Below are positions 50,798-60,533 of a stretch of DNA of 64,000 nt, piece after piece. The notes beneath the pieces were generated by a model. That model was not told where the DNA came from. It did no database searches and saw only the letters and a program-made list of their open reading frames with translations. This DNA comes from Saprospirales bacterium GYS_P2D (GTDB taxonomy: Bacteria > Bacteroidota > Bacteroidia > Chitinophagales > Saprospiraceae): positions 1 to 64,000 of the forward strand of contig WUUP01000003.1 in the NCBI GenBank assembly GCA_009833045.1, read 5' to 3'. Each line of letters starts with the position of its first letter. The first letter of the stretch is position 1. The translations under genes were made by a program, and so were the position numbers.

Positions 50798-51502
50798 ATG
50801 AAACATACAACACGACAAAGGATCAGAAAAGCCCATCGGTATCTTGGGCTTTTCTTAGGATTTCAGTTTTTACTCTGGACAATCAGCGGATTCTACTTTA
50901 GCTGGACAGATATCCATCAGATCCATGGCGATCACTTCAAAAAGGAAGATCCAGATCAACTGTCATTTGACAATTTGGTCAGTCCAAATAGCTTAGACAC
51001 GAATCTGATAATAAAATCTATAGCCTTAAGGCAAATAGCTGGAGAACCCTACTACTGGATAAATAATAGTACACTCTACAATGCTCATACGAGAGCGAAG
51101 AAATCATCGATCACCATAGATGAAGCTCGACTCATATCTCAACGGCATATGAAGGAAGATCTCCTCATTGATACTGTCATCCTCATACAAAGTGTGGATC
51201 CACATCACGAATACCGAGAAAGACTTCTCCCTGCATATGTCATCAGCTATGAGCATGATCATGACATAAAAACATATGTATCGGCTATTGATGGCAAATT
51301 TCAAACTGTCAGACATAGAAACTGGAGATGGTTTGACTGGCTATGGATGACGCATACGATGGATTATGAATCCAGAGACAATTTTAACACTACAGTGCTA
51401 CGTGCATTTTCGCTCTTGGGTATTATTACAGTACTTAGCGGATTTACACTATTCTTCGTTTCTTCTCCTACCCTACAAAAAATTATATCAAAAATAAAAT
51501 AG
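50798..51502 (+). CDS. PepSY-associated membrane protein of the metal operon
   Basis: 234 aa. Two membrane segments (about 15-33 and 207-227) flank a periplasmic portion, with GLFLGFQFLLWTISGFYFSW in the first and FNTTVLRAFSLLGIITVLSGFTLFF in the second; these are typical of PepSY_TM-type proteins. A region near 100-160 (TIDEARLISQRHMKEDLL, AYVISYEHDHDIKTYVSAIDG) is PepSY-like, possibly metal-associated. The next gene starts 2 bp after its stop. Confidence 0.72.
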   Translation: MKHTTRQRIRKAHRYLGLFLGFQFLLWTISGFYFSWTDIHQIHGDHFKKEDPDQLSFDNLVSPNSLDTNLIIKSIALRQIAGEPYYWINNSTLYNAHTRAKKSSITIDEARLISQRHMKEDLLIDTVILIQSVDPHHEYRERLLPAYVISYEHDHDIKTYVSAIDGKFQTVRHRNWRWFDWLWMTHTMDYESRDNFNTTVLRAFSLLGIITVLSGFTLFFVSSPTLQKIISKIK

Positions 51503-51504
51503 CT

Positions 51505-52230
51505 ATGAAGCATCAATATATCATCGAAGGCATGACCTGCCAAAACTGTGTAGCATCTGTCAAAAATAAGCTCAGCGCTCTACCAGAAATAAAATCTGTA
51601 GAAATCGATCTCGTCAAAAAAACGGCAGATATCTCTATGTCCTCACATCTTTCAGTAGACCAATTGCAAAATGCTCTACCGAGGAAATATGAGATATCAA
51701 AAAAGCAAACATCAACCAGCAGCTCATATGAAAAGGACTTATCCGAACCTTCTAAATGGGTTCAGCTTCGGCCTTTGTTTATGATTTTAGGATATATCGC
51801 TGTAGCCAGTATTCTTTTGAATCGTGATGATTGGGATTGGTCAGGATTCATGGCTGATTTTATGGGACTATTTTTTATAGTTTTCAGCTTTTTTAAGCTT
51901 TTAGACCTGAGCGGATTTACGACTACATTCGCCATGTATGATCCTATTGCAAAGCGAATTTCTGCTTATGGATGGATTTATCCATTTATAGAGACTGGAC
52001 TGGGACTGATGTTTTTGATGCGATTTGAGATTACTATTGCTCTGATCATTACGCTGGTGATTCTTACATTCACCACAATAGGTGTCACTAAGACACTACT
52101 GAGCAAACGTGTGATAAAATGTGCTTGTCTCGGCACAGCTCTGAATCTCCCTATGACGGAAGCCACATTTATTGAGAATGCTATCATGATCGTAATGTCC
52201 ATTGCTATGCTGGCGGAGATCCTGTACTGA
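51505..52230 (+). CDS. HMA domain fused to a MauE/DoxX-type membrane domain
   Basis: 241 aa. Residues 1-68 are a heavy-metal-associated (HMA) domain with the copper-binding motif GMTCQNC at about 9-15. After a linker, residues about 88-240 are four membrane helices with MauE/DoxX-like character (FSFFKLLDLSGFTTTFAMYDPIAKR, YGWIYPFIETGLGLMFL, KCACLGTALNLPMTEATFIENAIM). There is no ATPase part, so it is not a copper-transporting P-type ATPase. The MauE-like domain handles redox or disulfide partners, so a role in copper delivery or thiol redox at the membrane is plausible. Confidence 0.8.
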   Translation: MKHQYIIEGMTCQNCVASVKNKLSALPEIKSVEIDLVKKTADISMSSHLSVDQLQNALPRKYEISKKQTSTSSSYEKDLSEPSKWVQLRPLFMILGYIAVASILLNRDDWDWSGFMADFMGLFFIVFSFFKLLDLSGFTTTFAMYDPIAKRISAYGWIYPFIETGLGLMFLMRFEITIALIITLVILTFTTIGVTKTLLSKRVIKCACLGTALNLPMTEATFIENAIMIVMSIAMLAEILY

Positions 52231-52255
52231 TTTTAAGAATGGACTATATATAGAT

Positions 52256-52290
52256 AAAAAAAGCCTGACCAAATGATTTGATCAGGCTTA
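52256..52290 (-). terminator. rho-independent terminator of the metalloprotease gene
   Basis: On the minus strand AAGCCTGATC pairs with GGTCAGGCTT around an AAATCATTT loop and is followed by seven T residues. It lies between the convergent ends of the metal operon and the metalloprotease gene. Confidence 0.75.
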
Positions 52291-52313
52291 ATAAGGTATA
52301 TTCTATCACCCCA

Positions 52314-53204
52314 TTAATATAAATAATCGAGTGCTGTCTTATCCGCATTAGTGAATGGTCTATTTGATCCATCAGTACATGATAGCATCCATGAGCCATT
52401 ACCCTGCAGATCAGCGCCTGTTGGCGTACCTGGTATGTGATTAGCACCTACACCACCATCACCTTCATTAGACGTCGCACCTCCACAGCTGATACTTCTA
52501 TCAAAGTAATCAGTATGTCTGAATCCTATACAGTGTCCCATCTCATGTGCGATGATCGTAGCTATGCCGTCTGTAGAGAGACCATAGCTGGACTCTAATA
52601 CTCCACTCATTTTGATCTCAGGATATGGATCACCAGATGCTGTTGGGAAACCTGCAGATCCCAATACTCCCTGTCTCTCTTGGCGCTTGTTGAGACGAGT
52701 CATGACGATATCTGCTCCTGATGATGAAGTCACTCTCTGGAAGGTAATACTAAGGCCTTCAGCATTGTATCGAGCGATAGCCTCATCAAGACCAGCGATC
52801 ATGGCTGGGCTATATCCATCACCACCACCGCCGCCTCCCGGCTTTTTACCTTTTCCATTCCCTCCGCCTCCACCTCCGGAGCCTTCTACAGGAGCATAGA
52901 TAGTGATGACTCTACCACTGCCAGCATTGACTAAGAAGTCAGTACTGTACTGTTTTTTAGTGTCTTTACCATTAGCTATGATACCTACGTGATCATGTCC
53001 GAGATCGCTTTCACGGATGATGATATCATTTTCTATGAGATATCCTTCTGCTATTTTAACAATACCATCTGGATTAAATCCCATTTCTTCTATCTGATGG
53101 ATGACCTCTGGCGAGATCCTATCAGCTTCTTCATCTTGTTGACACCCTTGTAAGATGAATCCTCCCGCAATACAGAGGCCAAGTGTTTTTAGAATATTCT
53201 TCAT
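52314..53204 (-). CDS. zinc metalloprotease lipoprotein (M57/M10-type)
   Basis: 296 aa. Lipoprotein signal ending LQGC (Cys21). The pro-region-like N-terminal half ends in a glycine-rich linker (about 110-130: GSGGGGGGNGKGKKPGGGGG). The catalytic part has zinc motif HEMGHCIGFRHTD near residue 218, the elongated HExxHxxGxxH of metzincins, and a Met-turn-like stretch later (GSWMLSC). It fits the dual-action M57 (HopQ1-like) Bacteroidota group. It should act outside the inner membrane. Monocistronic, with a good terminator. Confidence 0.85.
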   Translation of the reverse strand: MKNILKTLGLCIAGGFILQGCQQDEEADRISPEVIHQIEEMGFNPDGIVKIAEGYLIENDIIIRESDLGHDHVGIIANGKDTKKQYSTDFLVNAGSGRVITIYAPVEGSGGGGGGNGKGKKPGGGGGGDGYSPAMIAGLDEAIARYNAEGLSITFQRVTSSSGADIVMTRLNKRQERQGVLGSAGFPTASGDPYPEIKMSGVLESSYGLSTDGIATIIAHEMGHCIGFRHTDYFDRSISCGGATSNEGDGGVGANHIPGTPTGADLQGNGSWMLSCTDGSNRPFTNADKTALDYLY

Positions 53205-53298
53205 GTTTGCATTTATTAGGTAATTAAAATTTCGATAAGAGCATAGATATGAAATTTGATTCCATTTATAGGTATTTAAATCAAATTTTTATGGCGTA

Positions 53299-53327
53299 TT
53301 TTGTCATTTTCACCAAATTTGACAAAA
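53299..53327. repeat. inverted repeat between divergent genes
   Basis: TTTTGTCA at 53299-53306 and TGACAAAA at 53320-53327 are perfect complements with a 13-bp spacer, in the middle of the gap between the metalloprotease (minus) and DUF2202 (plus) genes. It could be a regulator site for either direction or just a hairpin. Confidence 0.4.
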
Positions 53328-53461
53328 AGCTTACTAAAAAATCCTGCTACTCAAAGAGAACTCCTAACTACTGCAGAATAAAGTGGGCTCATTGTCTCGT
53401 GTGATATCGATTACACCTGACATGTAGAAATATCTTGACCTTGAGATCAAAATAAAATGCT

Positions 53462-54076
53462 ATGCTCAACGTCAAATTTGCCCTTTTTACAGTCTTGCTA
53501 TTAATGTCAAATGCTTGCACTGATGATACCCCATCAGACAATACATCAATAGATAGTCTCACAGATAATGATTTAGAAACACTTCAATTTCTCCTCGAAG
53601 AGGAAAAAATGGCTCGAGATGTCTATTCATTATTAGGAGATGAATTTGGTATCCAGATATTTAAAAATATCTCGAATAGCGAACAGAAACATATGGACTT
53701 CATACTCGAGACTATGAATGCCTATAACATCGATCCCATTTACAGTATCGATGCTGGAGAATTTATAAATACTGAAATCCAAAATCTGTACAATACTCTC
53801 ACGAATAACGGAATGAATTCTCCCGTAGATGCACTTATAGTAGGTGCGACTATCGAGGATCTTGACATCTATGATCTGGATCAAAATATAGCATCCATAA
53901 TTAATGAGACTCTGATCCAATTATACGCTAAACTCAAGTGTGGATCAGAGAATCATATGAGAGCATTCGCAGAAAATCTGCAAAATCATCAGTCCAACTA
54001 CTCACCTCAATACATCAGTCAGTCTCAATATAATGATATATTATCAGGAGGTCATCAGCACTGTGGAAGTCTATAA
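53462..54076 (+). CDS. DUF2202 lipoprotein (ferritin-like)
   Basis: 204 aa with a lipoprotein signal (MSNAC, Cys19). The DUF2202 core shows LQFLLEEEKMARDVYSLLGDEFG and EQKHMDFILETMNAY; the family is considered a diiron or metal-binding four-helix bundle of the ferritin-like class, with Glu/His positions as possible metal ligands. Located upstream of, and slightly overlapping in the surroundings of, the cytochrome c lipoprotein gene, which starts 10 bp after its stop; together they may act in periplasmic electron or oxygen chemistry. No direct evidence of activity. Confidence 0.82.
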   Translation: MLNVKFALFTVLLLMSNACTDDTPSDNTSIDSLTDNDLETLQFLLEEEKMARDVYSLLGDEFGIQIFKNISNSEQKHMDFILETMNAYNIDPIYSIDAGEFINTEIQNLYNTLTNNGMNSPVDALIVGATIEDLDIYDLDQNIASIINETLIQLYAKLKCGSENHMRAFAENLQNHQSNYSPQYISQSQYNDILSGGHQHCGSL

Positions 54077-54086
54077 ATCACCAATC

Positions 54087-54581
54087 ATGAAAAAGATGAA
54101 ACATATAATAATTCTTACCATAGGCTTATGGCTAATAGGCATCAGTTGCAGCACAAAGCCCTCTAATGTGGATGAATCAATCACGCCACAGGAGAACGAG
54201 AAAATAGAACAAACAGTATCTCTATCGGCTGAGGCTGGTGATATGGCCCTAAAGACGCACTGCTACAGCTGTCACAATCCGAAGTCCCAATCTCATGATG
54301 ACATGCTTGCCCCTCCATTGGCCGGTATCAAGTATAAATACAGCCAGCTGTATCCTGAGAGAGCTGAATTTATCAGCAAGATGAGTGCATTCGTCCATCA
54401 TCCTACTAAAGAAAATGCCGTGATGAGAGGGCCCGTGAGGAGATTTGGCCTCATGCCACCTACTGCCTTAGATCAAAATGAAATATACCAAATCGTAGCT
54501 TTCATCAATGATCATGAGGTGCCTTATCCAGATTGGTTTTCTGAGCACTTTGAAGAAGAGCATGGCAAATCTTGGAAATAG
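54087..54581 (+). CDS. cytochrome c-type lipoprotein
   Basis: 164 aa from the ATG at 54087. Lipoprotein signal ending IGISC (Cys21). One haem-binding motif C-Y-S-C-H (near residue 65), with a distal Met probably in FGLMPPTAL near 128. So a single-haem cytochrome attached to a membrane outside the cytoplasm. Cotranscribed with the DUF2202 gene (10 bp gap). Confidence 0.85.
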   Translation: MKKMKHIIILTIGLWLIGISCSTKPSNVDESITPQENEKIEQTVSLSAEAGDMALKTHCYSCHNPKSQSHDDMLAPPLAGIKYKYSQLYPERAEFISKMSAFVHHPTKENAVMRGPVRRFGLMPPTALDQNEIYQIVAFINDHEVPYPDWFSEHFEEEHGKSWK

Positions 54582-54749
54582 CAGTATTCTTGCATTTTAG
54601 GTTCTATTTCTCAAATAGTCCACATTTTTTTTCACGGATTACCATATTTTCTTAGACTTTTGCAGTCCTCTAATGGGGATGAAAAGCAAAGCTTGATGTC
54701 TACTCTAACTAAGTAACACAACTATACATCAAGAAAATCAAGCAATAGC

Positions 54750-55295
54750 ATGAAAATAGATCACACTAATCCGTGGCACAAAGTGAATATCGGAGAGCGA
54801 TCTCCAGAATATGTCAATGGTATCATCGAGATCCCAAAAAATACAAGAGCTAAGTATGAACTCGACAAGGAGTCTGGCCTCCTACTCATGGACAGAGTAA
54901 TCTACTCCTCCATGTACTACCCAGCTAACTATGGGTTCATCCCAAAAACCTACTGCGATGACCACGATCCTCTCGATATACTCGTGCTCTCTCAGATCAC
55001 CATCGTACCGATGTGTATCGTCTCCGCCAAAGTCATTGGCGTCATGCACATGGTCGATCATGGAGAAAAAGATGATAAGATCATCGCTGTCGCAGAAAAT
55101 GATATGAGTGTCAATCACATCAATGACATCTCAGAACTTCCAGATCACTTTATCAAAGAGCTCAAAAACTTCTTTGAAGACTATAAGAAACTGGAAGATA
55201 AAACAGTAGTGATTGAGGAGTTTCAAGATGCTGCTACAGCCCATGAGATCGTGCGCCAGAGTATGATCGACTATGAGAATTACATCAATGCCTAA
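54750..55295 (+). CDS. ppa: inorganic pyrophosphatase
   Basis: 181 aa, soluble family I pyrophosphatase. [52 protein letters not shown] with the metal ligands D71, D73 and D76, then [20 protein letters not shown] complete the family pattern. It hydrolyses PPi to two phosphates and so pulls biosynthetic reactions forward. Likely essential. Monocistronic. Confidence 0.94.
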   Translation: MKIDHTNPWHKVNIGERSPEYVNGIIEIPKNTRAKYELDKESGLLLMDRVIYSSMYYPANYGFIPKTYCDDHDPLDILVLSQITIVPMCIVSAKVIGVMHMVDHGEKDDKIIAVAENDMSVNHINDISELPDHFIKELKNFFEDYKKLEDKTVVIEEFQDAATAHEIVRQSMIDYENYINA

Positions 55296-55357
55296 GAAAG
55301 AAATATTCATAGCGGATGATCATCACAAATAGATGATCCTCTACTATGCTTTTGTGA

Positions 55358-58024
55358 TTATTCCCCTTGTTTCTCTTTGATATATTTAGCCACCTCGAGC
55401 ATCGTATCTACCCAGATATCATCTTGATGAGCGGATAGATAGTCGATGAGCTTATGATGCTCCTCGAGCTCGACATTCAGCCCATGCCCACCTCCTACTC
55501 CATGAAAGAGGAATACGATGAGCTTATTTTCTTCTCGGGCCTGCTCCACCCAGCTAATCATCTCTTCCGCAGTATGGCCCTCTACTGAGTAGCTATCCAC
55601 ATCATAGAGATCATGCTCCGTGACTGTCTTCATCCCACGACTCACTGATCGAGCTGCGACGAAGTCCCCCTCCAGATCCTTCATGAATGGATAGCCATTG
55701 AGATCCATATCACCACAGGTATAGGCGAAGGTACGCTCCTGCTGACCATCTACTGCCTCCAGAAAGACGCTGGTCATCCTGATCTCCTTGATCAGCTGAC
55801 TCAGAGTATATTCACTCAGATCTTGACCCGGCTGGATCCAGTCACGACCTGGCTTAGTACCATCACATGGATGATAGAGCGTATGGTTTCCGAGTTCGTG
55901 ACCACGAGCTGCAGCACGACGCCAGTCCTCGATGTGCTCCATACTGCCAGGGAAGAATCCATTGATATAGAATGTCGCCTTGAGGCCTTCTTCATCGAGC
56001 TTTGGTATGGCATTATCCAGATGTACGGTGAGCGCATCATCATAGGTCAGCACGACTGCACATTTTTTTCCTTTCCAAGGGCCATCGGTAGATAGCGCAG
56101 GTATCGCTACCTCAAATGGTGAGGCGGGTAAACCCGCCGAATTATACAGATTAAACTGCGCAGGATTATCCATCCATGCAAAGCGTAGATGCGTCACATA
56201 TCGATCTGATGGGAGCTGGATAGTAATCTCATCCGATGAGCTGATCTGGGCATCCACCCAAGTATAGCCACCATCCTCACTCCCGAGAGCGAAGTATCTC
56301 AATGGATCTCCATCACTACTCCTCAATCCATCACCGACATGGTCAAAAGAAAGAACGATTTCATCATCTGATCGGTCCACCTTGCTTACGATCGGTCCAA
56401 TGTAGACCATATCCTCATATCCATAGTCGTGGTATAGCGCTGCTCGTGCCAGACGTTTGCCGATATCTTCCTTGTTCAGTGGATGGATGTCATTCCACTC
56501 ACCGAGATCGATGGTGACTGCCATATAGCTATCAGATACCTCGAGACCACTGAGCTGAGCATCCCGTAGACGGGCCCAGCTACTCTCTCTTGGCAGGAAA
56601 TCCTCCTCCATGAAGTTAGCCAACTGCACATAGTAAAAAGGTAAACTATCATCCTCCCACTGCTCACGCCAGTCATGTATCAACGCTGGCAGATAGTCAT
56701 AGTAAGACCATGGACGACCACTATTGGACTCACCCTGATACCAGAGCATCCCTTTGATAGAAGTCCTGACCAGCGGAGCGATCATTGCATTATACAGGGA
56801 GCTTGGTTGATTTTGAGCAGAGAAGCTATAGCCTCTTTTCGCTGGAGCGAATACCTGCCCTACTTTATACTCCCAGTCGCCGCTGAGTGATGTGTCAGTC
56901 GTACCATCTGTTATGAAGTACGGTTTATCTGGGACGAATCCTCCTTTGCCTCCATAGTTAGTCACACGGATAGTGATTGTATTTTTACCTTTGCGGAATA
57001 CTCCTGCTGGCACCACATACCTACGTGGTGGATATTGATAGGTGATGTTTCCTATTTTCTCTCCATTCACATATATCTCATCAGCATCAACGATACGACC
57101 CATATAGAAATTCACCTCTCGATCCAGATAACTTGATGGCACCTCCACCTCTTTTCTGAACCATATTACGCCATTCAGATCCCGTAGTCCCTGATCTTCC
57201 CAAAATCCCGGTATTGTGTACTTTCTCCAACCTTTTGGTTCATAGTCATTTTCATACCATTTGATGTCTGACAGCATGCCTTGATCCTCATTCGGTCGGA
57301 TGGTTCTTGATTTAGCTACTTTCTCATTTTGCTTTTTCACATACTCCTCGTCTTTGTTTTGATTGATCAGCTCGAGTATATCAGGAAATTCTCGAAAGCC
57401 TGACTCACTTATCCACGACTCAATGGGAGTCCCTCCTACGCTGGCATTGATCAATCCTATGGGTACACCTGTTTTCTCATAGATATCTTTAGCGAAAAAG
57501 TAAGCGACTCCAGAGAAAGACATGATTTCGTCTCTAATTGCCTTCTTCCATGACGACTGTGGCAGATCATCTGCAGGGCCAATGAGAGATGTGGTCGTTG
57601 GGATGAAAAAGTGTCGGATATTAGGATTATCAGCGTTGGCAACTTCTTCTGGATATTTCTCTTTGAGACGCTCCATATAGAGGACCATATTAGACTGTCC
57701 AGAGCAGAGATAGACATCACCTATGAGTACGTCCTCTACTTTGATCTTATTAGATCCTTTCACCTCGAGTGTATGACTCCTGCCCATTTGGAGAGGCTCG
57801 AGTATTACGGACCATTCTCCATTGGCATTGGCCTGTATTTTATGCTTTTGTTTGTCGATACATACTTGGATTTTTTCATTGGCATCAGCCCATCCCCATA
57901 TTTTATTCTCTGTATCTCGCTGCAGGACCATGCCATCTGATATCCATACAGGTAGGCGCACTTCAGCCTGACAGACCGAAGACAAAACACAAAACAAAAC
58001 AGACAAAAAGATGATACGATACAT
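55358..58024 (-). CDS. sialate O-acetylesterase - polysaccharide deacetylase fusion protein
   Basis: 888 aa with a signal peptide (about 1-20, ending CQAEV). An N-terminal sandwich (about 20-105), an SGNH-type sialate O-acetylesterase with CSGQSNM (about 113-119) and WYQGESNSGRP (near 430), a galactose-binding-like sandwich (about 280-395: WRKYTIPGFWEDQGL, FRKEVEVPSSYLDREVNFYMG, VNGEKIG), and a C-terminal NodB-type polysaccharide deacetylase (about 655-888: KKCAVVLTYDDALTVHLDNAIP, HELGNHTLYHP, HGVGGG). The first module removes acetyl esters from sialic acid or xylan; the second removes N-acetyl groups. The two domains together would be a two-step de-acetylating enzyme. Exported, so acts outside the cytoplasm. 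Confidence 0.88.
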   Translation of the reverse strand: MYRIIFLSVLFCVLSSVCQAEVRLPVWISDGMVLQRDTENKIWGWADANEKIQVCIDKQKHKIQANANGEWSVILEPLQMGRSHTLEVKGSNKIKVEDVLIGDVYLCSGQSNMVLYMERLKEKYPEEVANADNPNIRHFFIPTTTSLIGPADDLPQSSWKKAIRDEIMSFSGVAYFFAKDIYEKTGVPIGLINASVGGTPIESWISESGFREFPDILELINQNKDEEYVKKQNEKVAKSRTIRPNEDQGMLSDIKWYENDYEPKGWRKYTIPGFWEDQGLRDLNGVIWFRKEVEVPSSYLDREVNFYMGRIVDADEIYVNGEKIGNITYQYPPRRYVVPAGVFRKGKNTITIRVTNYGGKGGFVPDKPYFITDGTTDTSLSGDWEYKVGQVFAPAKRGYSFSAQNQPSSLYNAMIAPLVRTSIKGMLWYQGESNSGRPWSYYDYLPALIHDWREQWEDDSLPFYYVQLANFMEEDFLPRESSWARLRDAQLSGLEVSDSYMAVTIDLGEWNDIHPLNKEDIGKRLARAALYHDYGYEDMVYIGPIVSKVDRSDDEIVLSFDHVGDGLRSSDGDPLRYFALGSEDGGYTWVDAQISSSDEITIQLPSDRYVTHLRFAWMDNPAQFNLYNSAGLPASPFEVAIPALSTDGPWKGKKCAVVLTYDDALTVHLDNAIPKLDEEGLKATFYINGFFPGSMEHIEDWRRAAARGHELGNHTLYHPCDGTKPGRDWIQPGQDLSEYTLSQLIKEIRMTSVFLEAVDGQQERTFAYTCGDMDLNGYPFMKDLEGDFVAARSVSRGMKTVTEHDLYDVDSYSVEGHTAEEMISWVEQAREENKLIVFLFHGVGGGHGLNVELEEHHKLIDYLSAHQDDIWVDTMLEVAKYIKEKQGE

Positions 58025-58188
58025 AGTACGAGGCTTAATAGATTATATAGTATCAATATTACACATTGAGATTCCTCATCACCATTATTCGGCGTCTATT
58101 CTATCAATTCTCACTCGAGTGAAGAAATAATGGTGTATCTGAGCGAAGAAAGCTGGCCAATTCGGAACAAGAAATGATATTTTTTATT

Positions 58189-58204
58189 TTTAGACTAATC
58201 TAAA
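58189..58204 (+). promoter_or_regulatory. DtxR/MntR-like box upstream of the TonB receptor
   Basis: TTTAGACTAATCTAAA: a 6-bp inverted repeat (TTTAGA/TCTAAA) spaced by 4, resembling the TTTAG...CTAAA core of IdeR/MntR operators. It directly precedes the -7 box at 58208-58215, so a bound repressor would block it. Supports metal-dependent (iron or manganese) control of the receptor. The match is by eye. Confidence 0.5.
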
Positions 58205-58207
58205 TAA

Positions 58208-58215
58208 TATATTTG
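58208..58215 (+). promoter_or_regulatory. Bacteroidota -7 promoter box of the TonB receptor
   Basis: TATATTTG matches TAnnTTTG exactly, 20 bp before the ATG at 58236, just after the DtxR-like palindrome. Confidence 0.55.
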
Positions 58216-58235
58216 CCAAAGCTAAATACAAATTA

Positions 58236-60533
58236 ATGCCTCGCTGTTACATTGCTTTCATATATGTATTTCTATCAATATCCTTGGTAGGTCAGCAGTC
58301 TATCATAGGTACTATACATTCAGATAATGGAGATCCATTAGCATATGCCACTGTTGCAATAGAAGGCACAGGAATAGGAGTCAGTACAGATATTAGCGGA
58401 AGCTATGCTCTCATCGATGTCCCCGCTGGCACCCTCACTCTCCAAGTATCCTATCTCGGATTTGAGACACAGTCAGTGAAAATCACTGTGGACAAGGGTA
58501 TTACACAATTAATAGATTTCACGATGTCTCCCGATATCGCCATGATGAATGAGGTAGTCGTCACAGGCACTATGAAAGAAGTCTCTCGAGTAGATAGCCC
58601 TGTACCTGTAGAGGTCTACAGCCCGACCTTCTTTAAGAAAAACCCAACGCCTAATATCTACGAAGCGCTACAGAACGTAAATGGAGTACGACCTCAGCTC
58701 AACTGCAATGTATGCAACACTGGGGATATCCATATCAATGGCCTCGAGGGTCCCTATACTATGGTACTGATCGATGGTATGCCGATCGTCAGTAGCCTGG
58801 CGACAGTCTATGGTCTATCGGGTATACCGAACTCGCTGGTCGAACGCATGGAAGTGGTCAAAGGCCCTGCCTCATCTCTCTACGGCAGTGAGGCTATCGG
58901 AGGGCTCATCAATATCATCACTAAAAACCCAAGCAAGTCTGATCAATTCTCGGCAGATGTATTAGGCACGTCGTGGGGAGAGCTCAATGCTGATCTCGGA
59001 GCGACATTCAGCATCGGAGATCGTATTGACGTATTGACTGGAGTCAATGCTTTCTTATTTGATCATGTAGTCGATAATAATGAAGACAACTTCACTGATA
59101 TGACACTACAGGAGCGTATCTCCATTTTCCAAAAATGGAACATAAAACGTAAAGACAACAAGCTATTCACCATAGCGGGTCGCTACTATCACGAGGATCG
59201 CTGGGGTGGTGAGCTACAGTGGGACGAGGATCTACATAGAGGAGGTGATGAGGTCTACGGCGAGAGCATCTATACTCGTCGCTGGGAGCTCATCAGTCAG
59301 TATCAGCTACCTACTACCGAGTCACTCATGCTCTCCGTCTCGCTCAATGGACATGACCAAAACTCTGTATATGGAGACACACCTTACTTAGCTGACCAGC
59401 GCATAGCCTTCGGTCAGCTGACTTGGGATAAGACTCTCGCATCACATGATCTACTACTTGGGACGGCGATCAGACATACCTACTATGACGATAATACTCC
59501 AGCTACAGGAGGAGAAATCACCGACCCTAACAATGCTCCTAATCAGATCACTATCCCTGGACTATTCGCTCAAGATGAGATCACGCTGAGCGATCAGCAC
59601 AAACTACTACTCGGTCTCCGCTATGATTATGACCGTCGCCACGGAGGTATCTGGACGCCTCGAGTGGCCTACAAGTGGTCACTGAGCGAGACAGATATCT
59701 TTAGGATCAATATGGGTACAGGATTCAGAGTGGTGAATCTATTTACCGAAGATCACGCAGCACTCACAGGCTCACGAAATGTGGTAATCGCTGAGAAGCT
59801 CGAGCCCGAAGAGTCACTCAATGTCAATCTGAACTATATCAAAAAAATATATATGGCAGATGGCGGATTCGCATCATTGGACATATCGACATGGTATACT
59901 CACTTCTCTAATGTCATCCTCCCCGACTACGAAACGAGTGCGAATCAGATCATTTATGACAATCTCAATGGGCACTCAGTGACTAAGGGCGTCAGCGCTA
60001 ATGTAGATGTCGCTCTCCTCAATGGGCTATCTCTACTGGTCGGTGGTACACTCATGGATGTCAGTACAACAGAGGATGGAGTGACTGAGCGTCAGATATT
60101 GACAGAGCGATTTAGCGGAACATGGGGAATCAGCTATAAGCTACCAAATCATAAAACGAGCATCGACTATACCGGAAATCTCTATGGCCCTATGCGGCTG
60201 CCACTACTGGGCAAGCTCGATCCACGACCAGCCGATTCACCGTGGTGGAGCATCCAAAATATCCAAGCGACCCATCGTATCAACGATCAAATAGAGCTAT
60301 ACGGTGGAGTGAAAAATCTACTCAATTGGACTCCATGGAAAAATCAAGATGAGCCTATCATAGCCCGAGCTTTTGACCCATTTGATCGACAGGTCACATT
60401 TGGTGGTGCGGATGGCACAGAGGTCATCCCTACTCCTGCCAACCCCAATGCACTGACCTTTGACCCATCCTACGTCTATGGACCTAACCAAGGCATCAGA
60501 GGATTCTTTGGTATCAGATACTCCCTCGACTGA
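58236..60533 (+). CDS. TonB-dependent outer-membrane receptor, probably metal-linked
   Basis: 765 aa. Signal peptide (1-19), CarboxypepD-reg-like domain (about 22-105), plug (about 115-230) with the Cys-containing LNCNVCNTGDIHINGLEGP loop, then a barrel ending in a terminal SLD. The plug has the standard VLIDGMPIVSSLATVYG and the VVKGPASSLYGSEAIGGLINII region. Upstream DtxR-like box and downstream thioredoxin suggest iron or another redox-active metal rather than a sugar; no SusD partner. Overlaps the next gene by 1 bp (TGATG). Confidence 0.88.
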   Translation: MPRCYIAFIYVFLSISLVGQQSIIGTIHSDNGDPLAYATVAIEGTGIGVSTDISGSYALIDVPAGTLTLQVSYLGFETQSVKITVDKGITQLIDFTMSPDIAMMNEVVVTGTMKEVSRVDSPVPVEVYSPTFFKKNPTPNIYEALQNVNGVRPQLNCNVCNTGDIHINGLEGPYTMVLIDGMPIVSSLATVYGLSGIPNSLVERMEVVKGPASSLYGSEAIGGLINIITKNPSKSDQFSADVLGTSWGELNADLGATFSIGDRIDVLTGVNAFLFDHVVDNNEDNFTDMTLQERISIFQKWNIKRKDNKLFTIAGRYYHEDRWGGELQWDEDLHRGGDEVYGESIYTRRWELISQYQLPTTESLMLSVSLNGHDQNSVYGDTPYLADQRIAFGQLTWDKTLASHDLLLGTAIRHTYYDDNTPATGGEITDPNNAPNQITIPGLFAQDEITLSDQHKLLLGLRYDYDRRHGGIWTPRVAYKWSLSETDIFRINMGTGFRVVNLFTEDHAALTGSRNVVIAEKLEPEESLNVNLNYIKKIYMADGGFASLDISTWYTHFSNVILPDYETSANQIIYDNLNGHSVTKGVSANVDVALLNGLSLLVGGTLMDVSTTEDGVTERQILTERFSGTWGISYKLPNHKTSIDYTGNLYGPMRLPLLGKLDPRPADSPWWSIQNIQATHRINDQIELYGGVKNLLNWTPWKNQDEPIIARAFDPFDRQVTFGGADGTEVIPTPANPNALTFDPSYVYGPNQGIRGFFGIRYSLD

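Noticed and set aside
55311-55345. Weak stem GATCATC/GATGATC after the pyrophosphatase gene as a terminator
   Set aside because: Short stem and no T-run on either strand.
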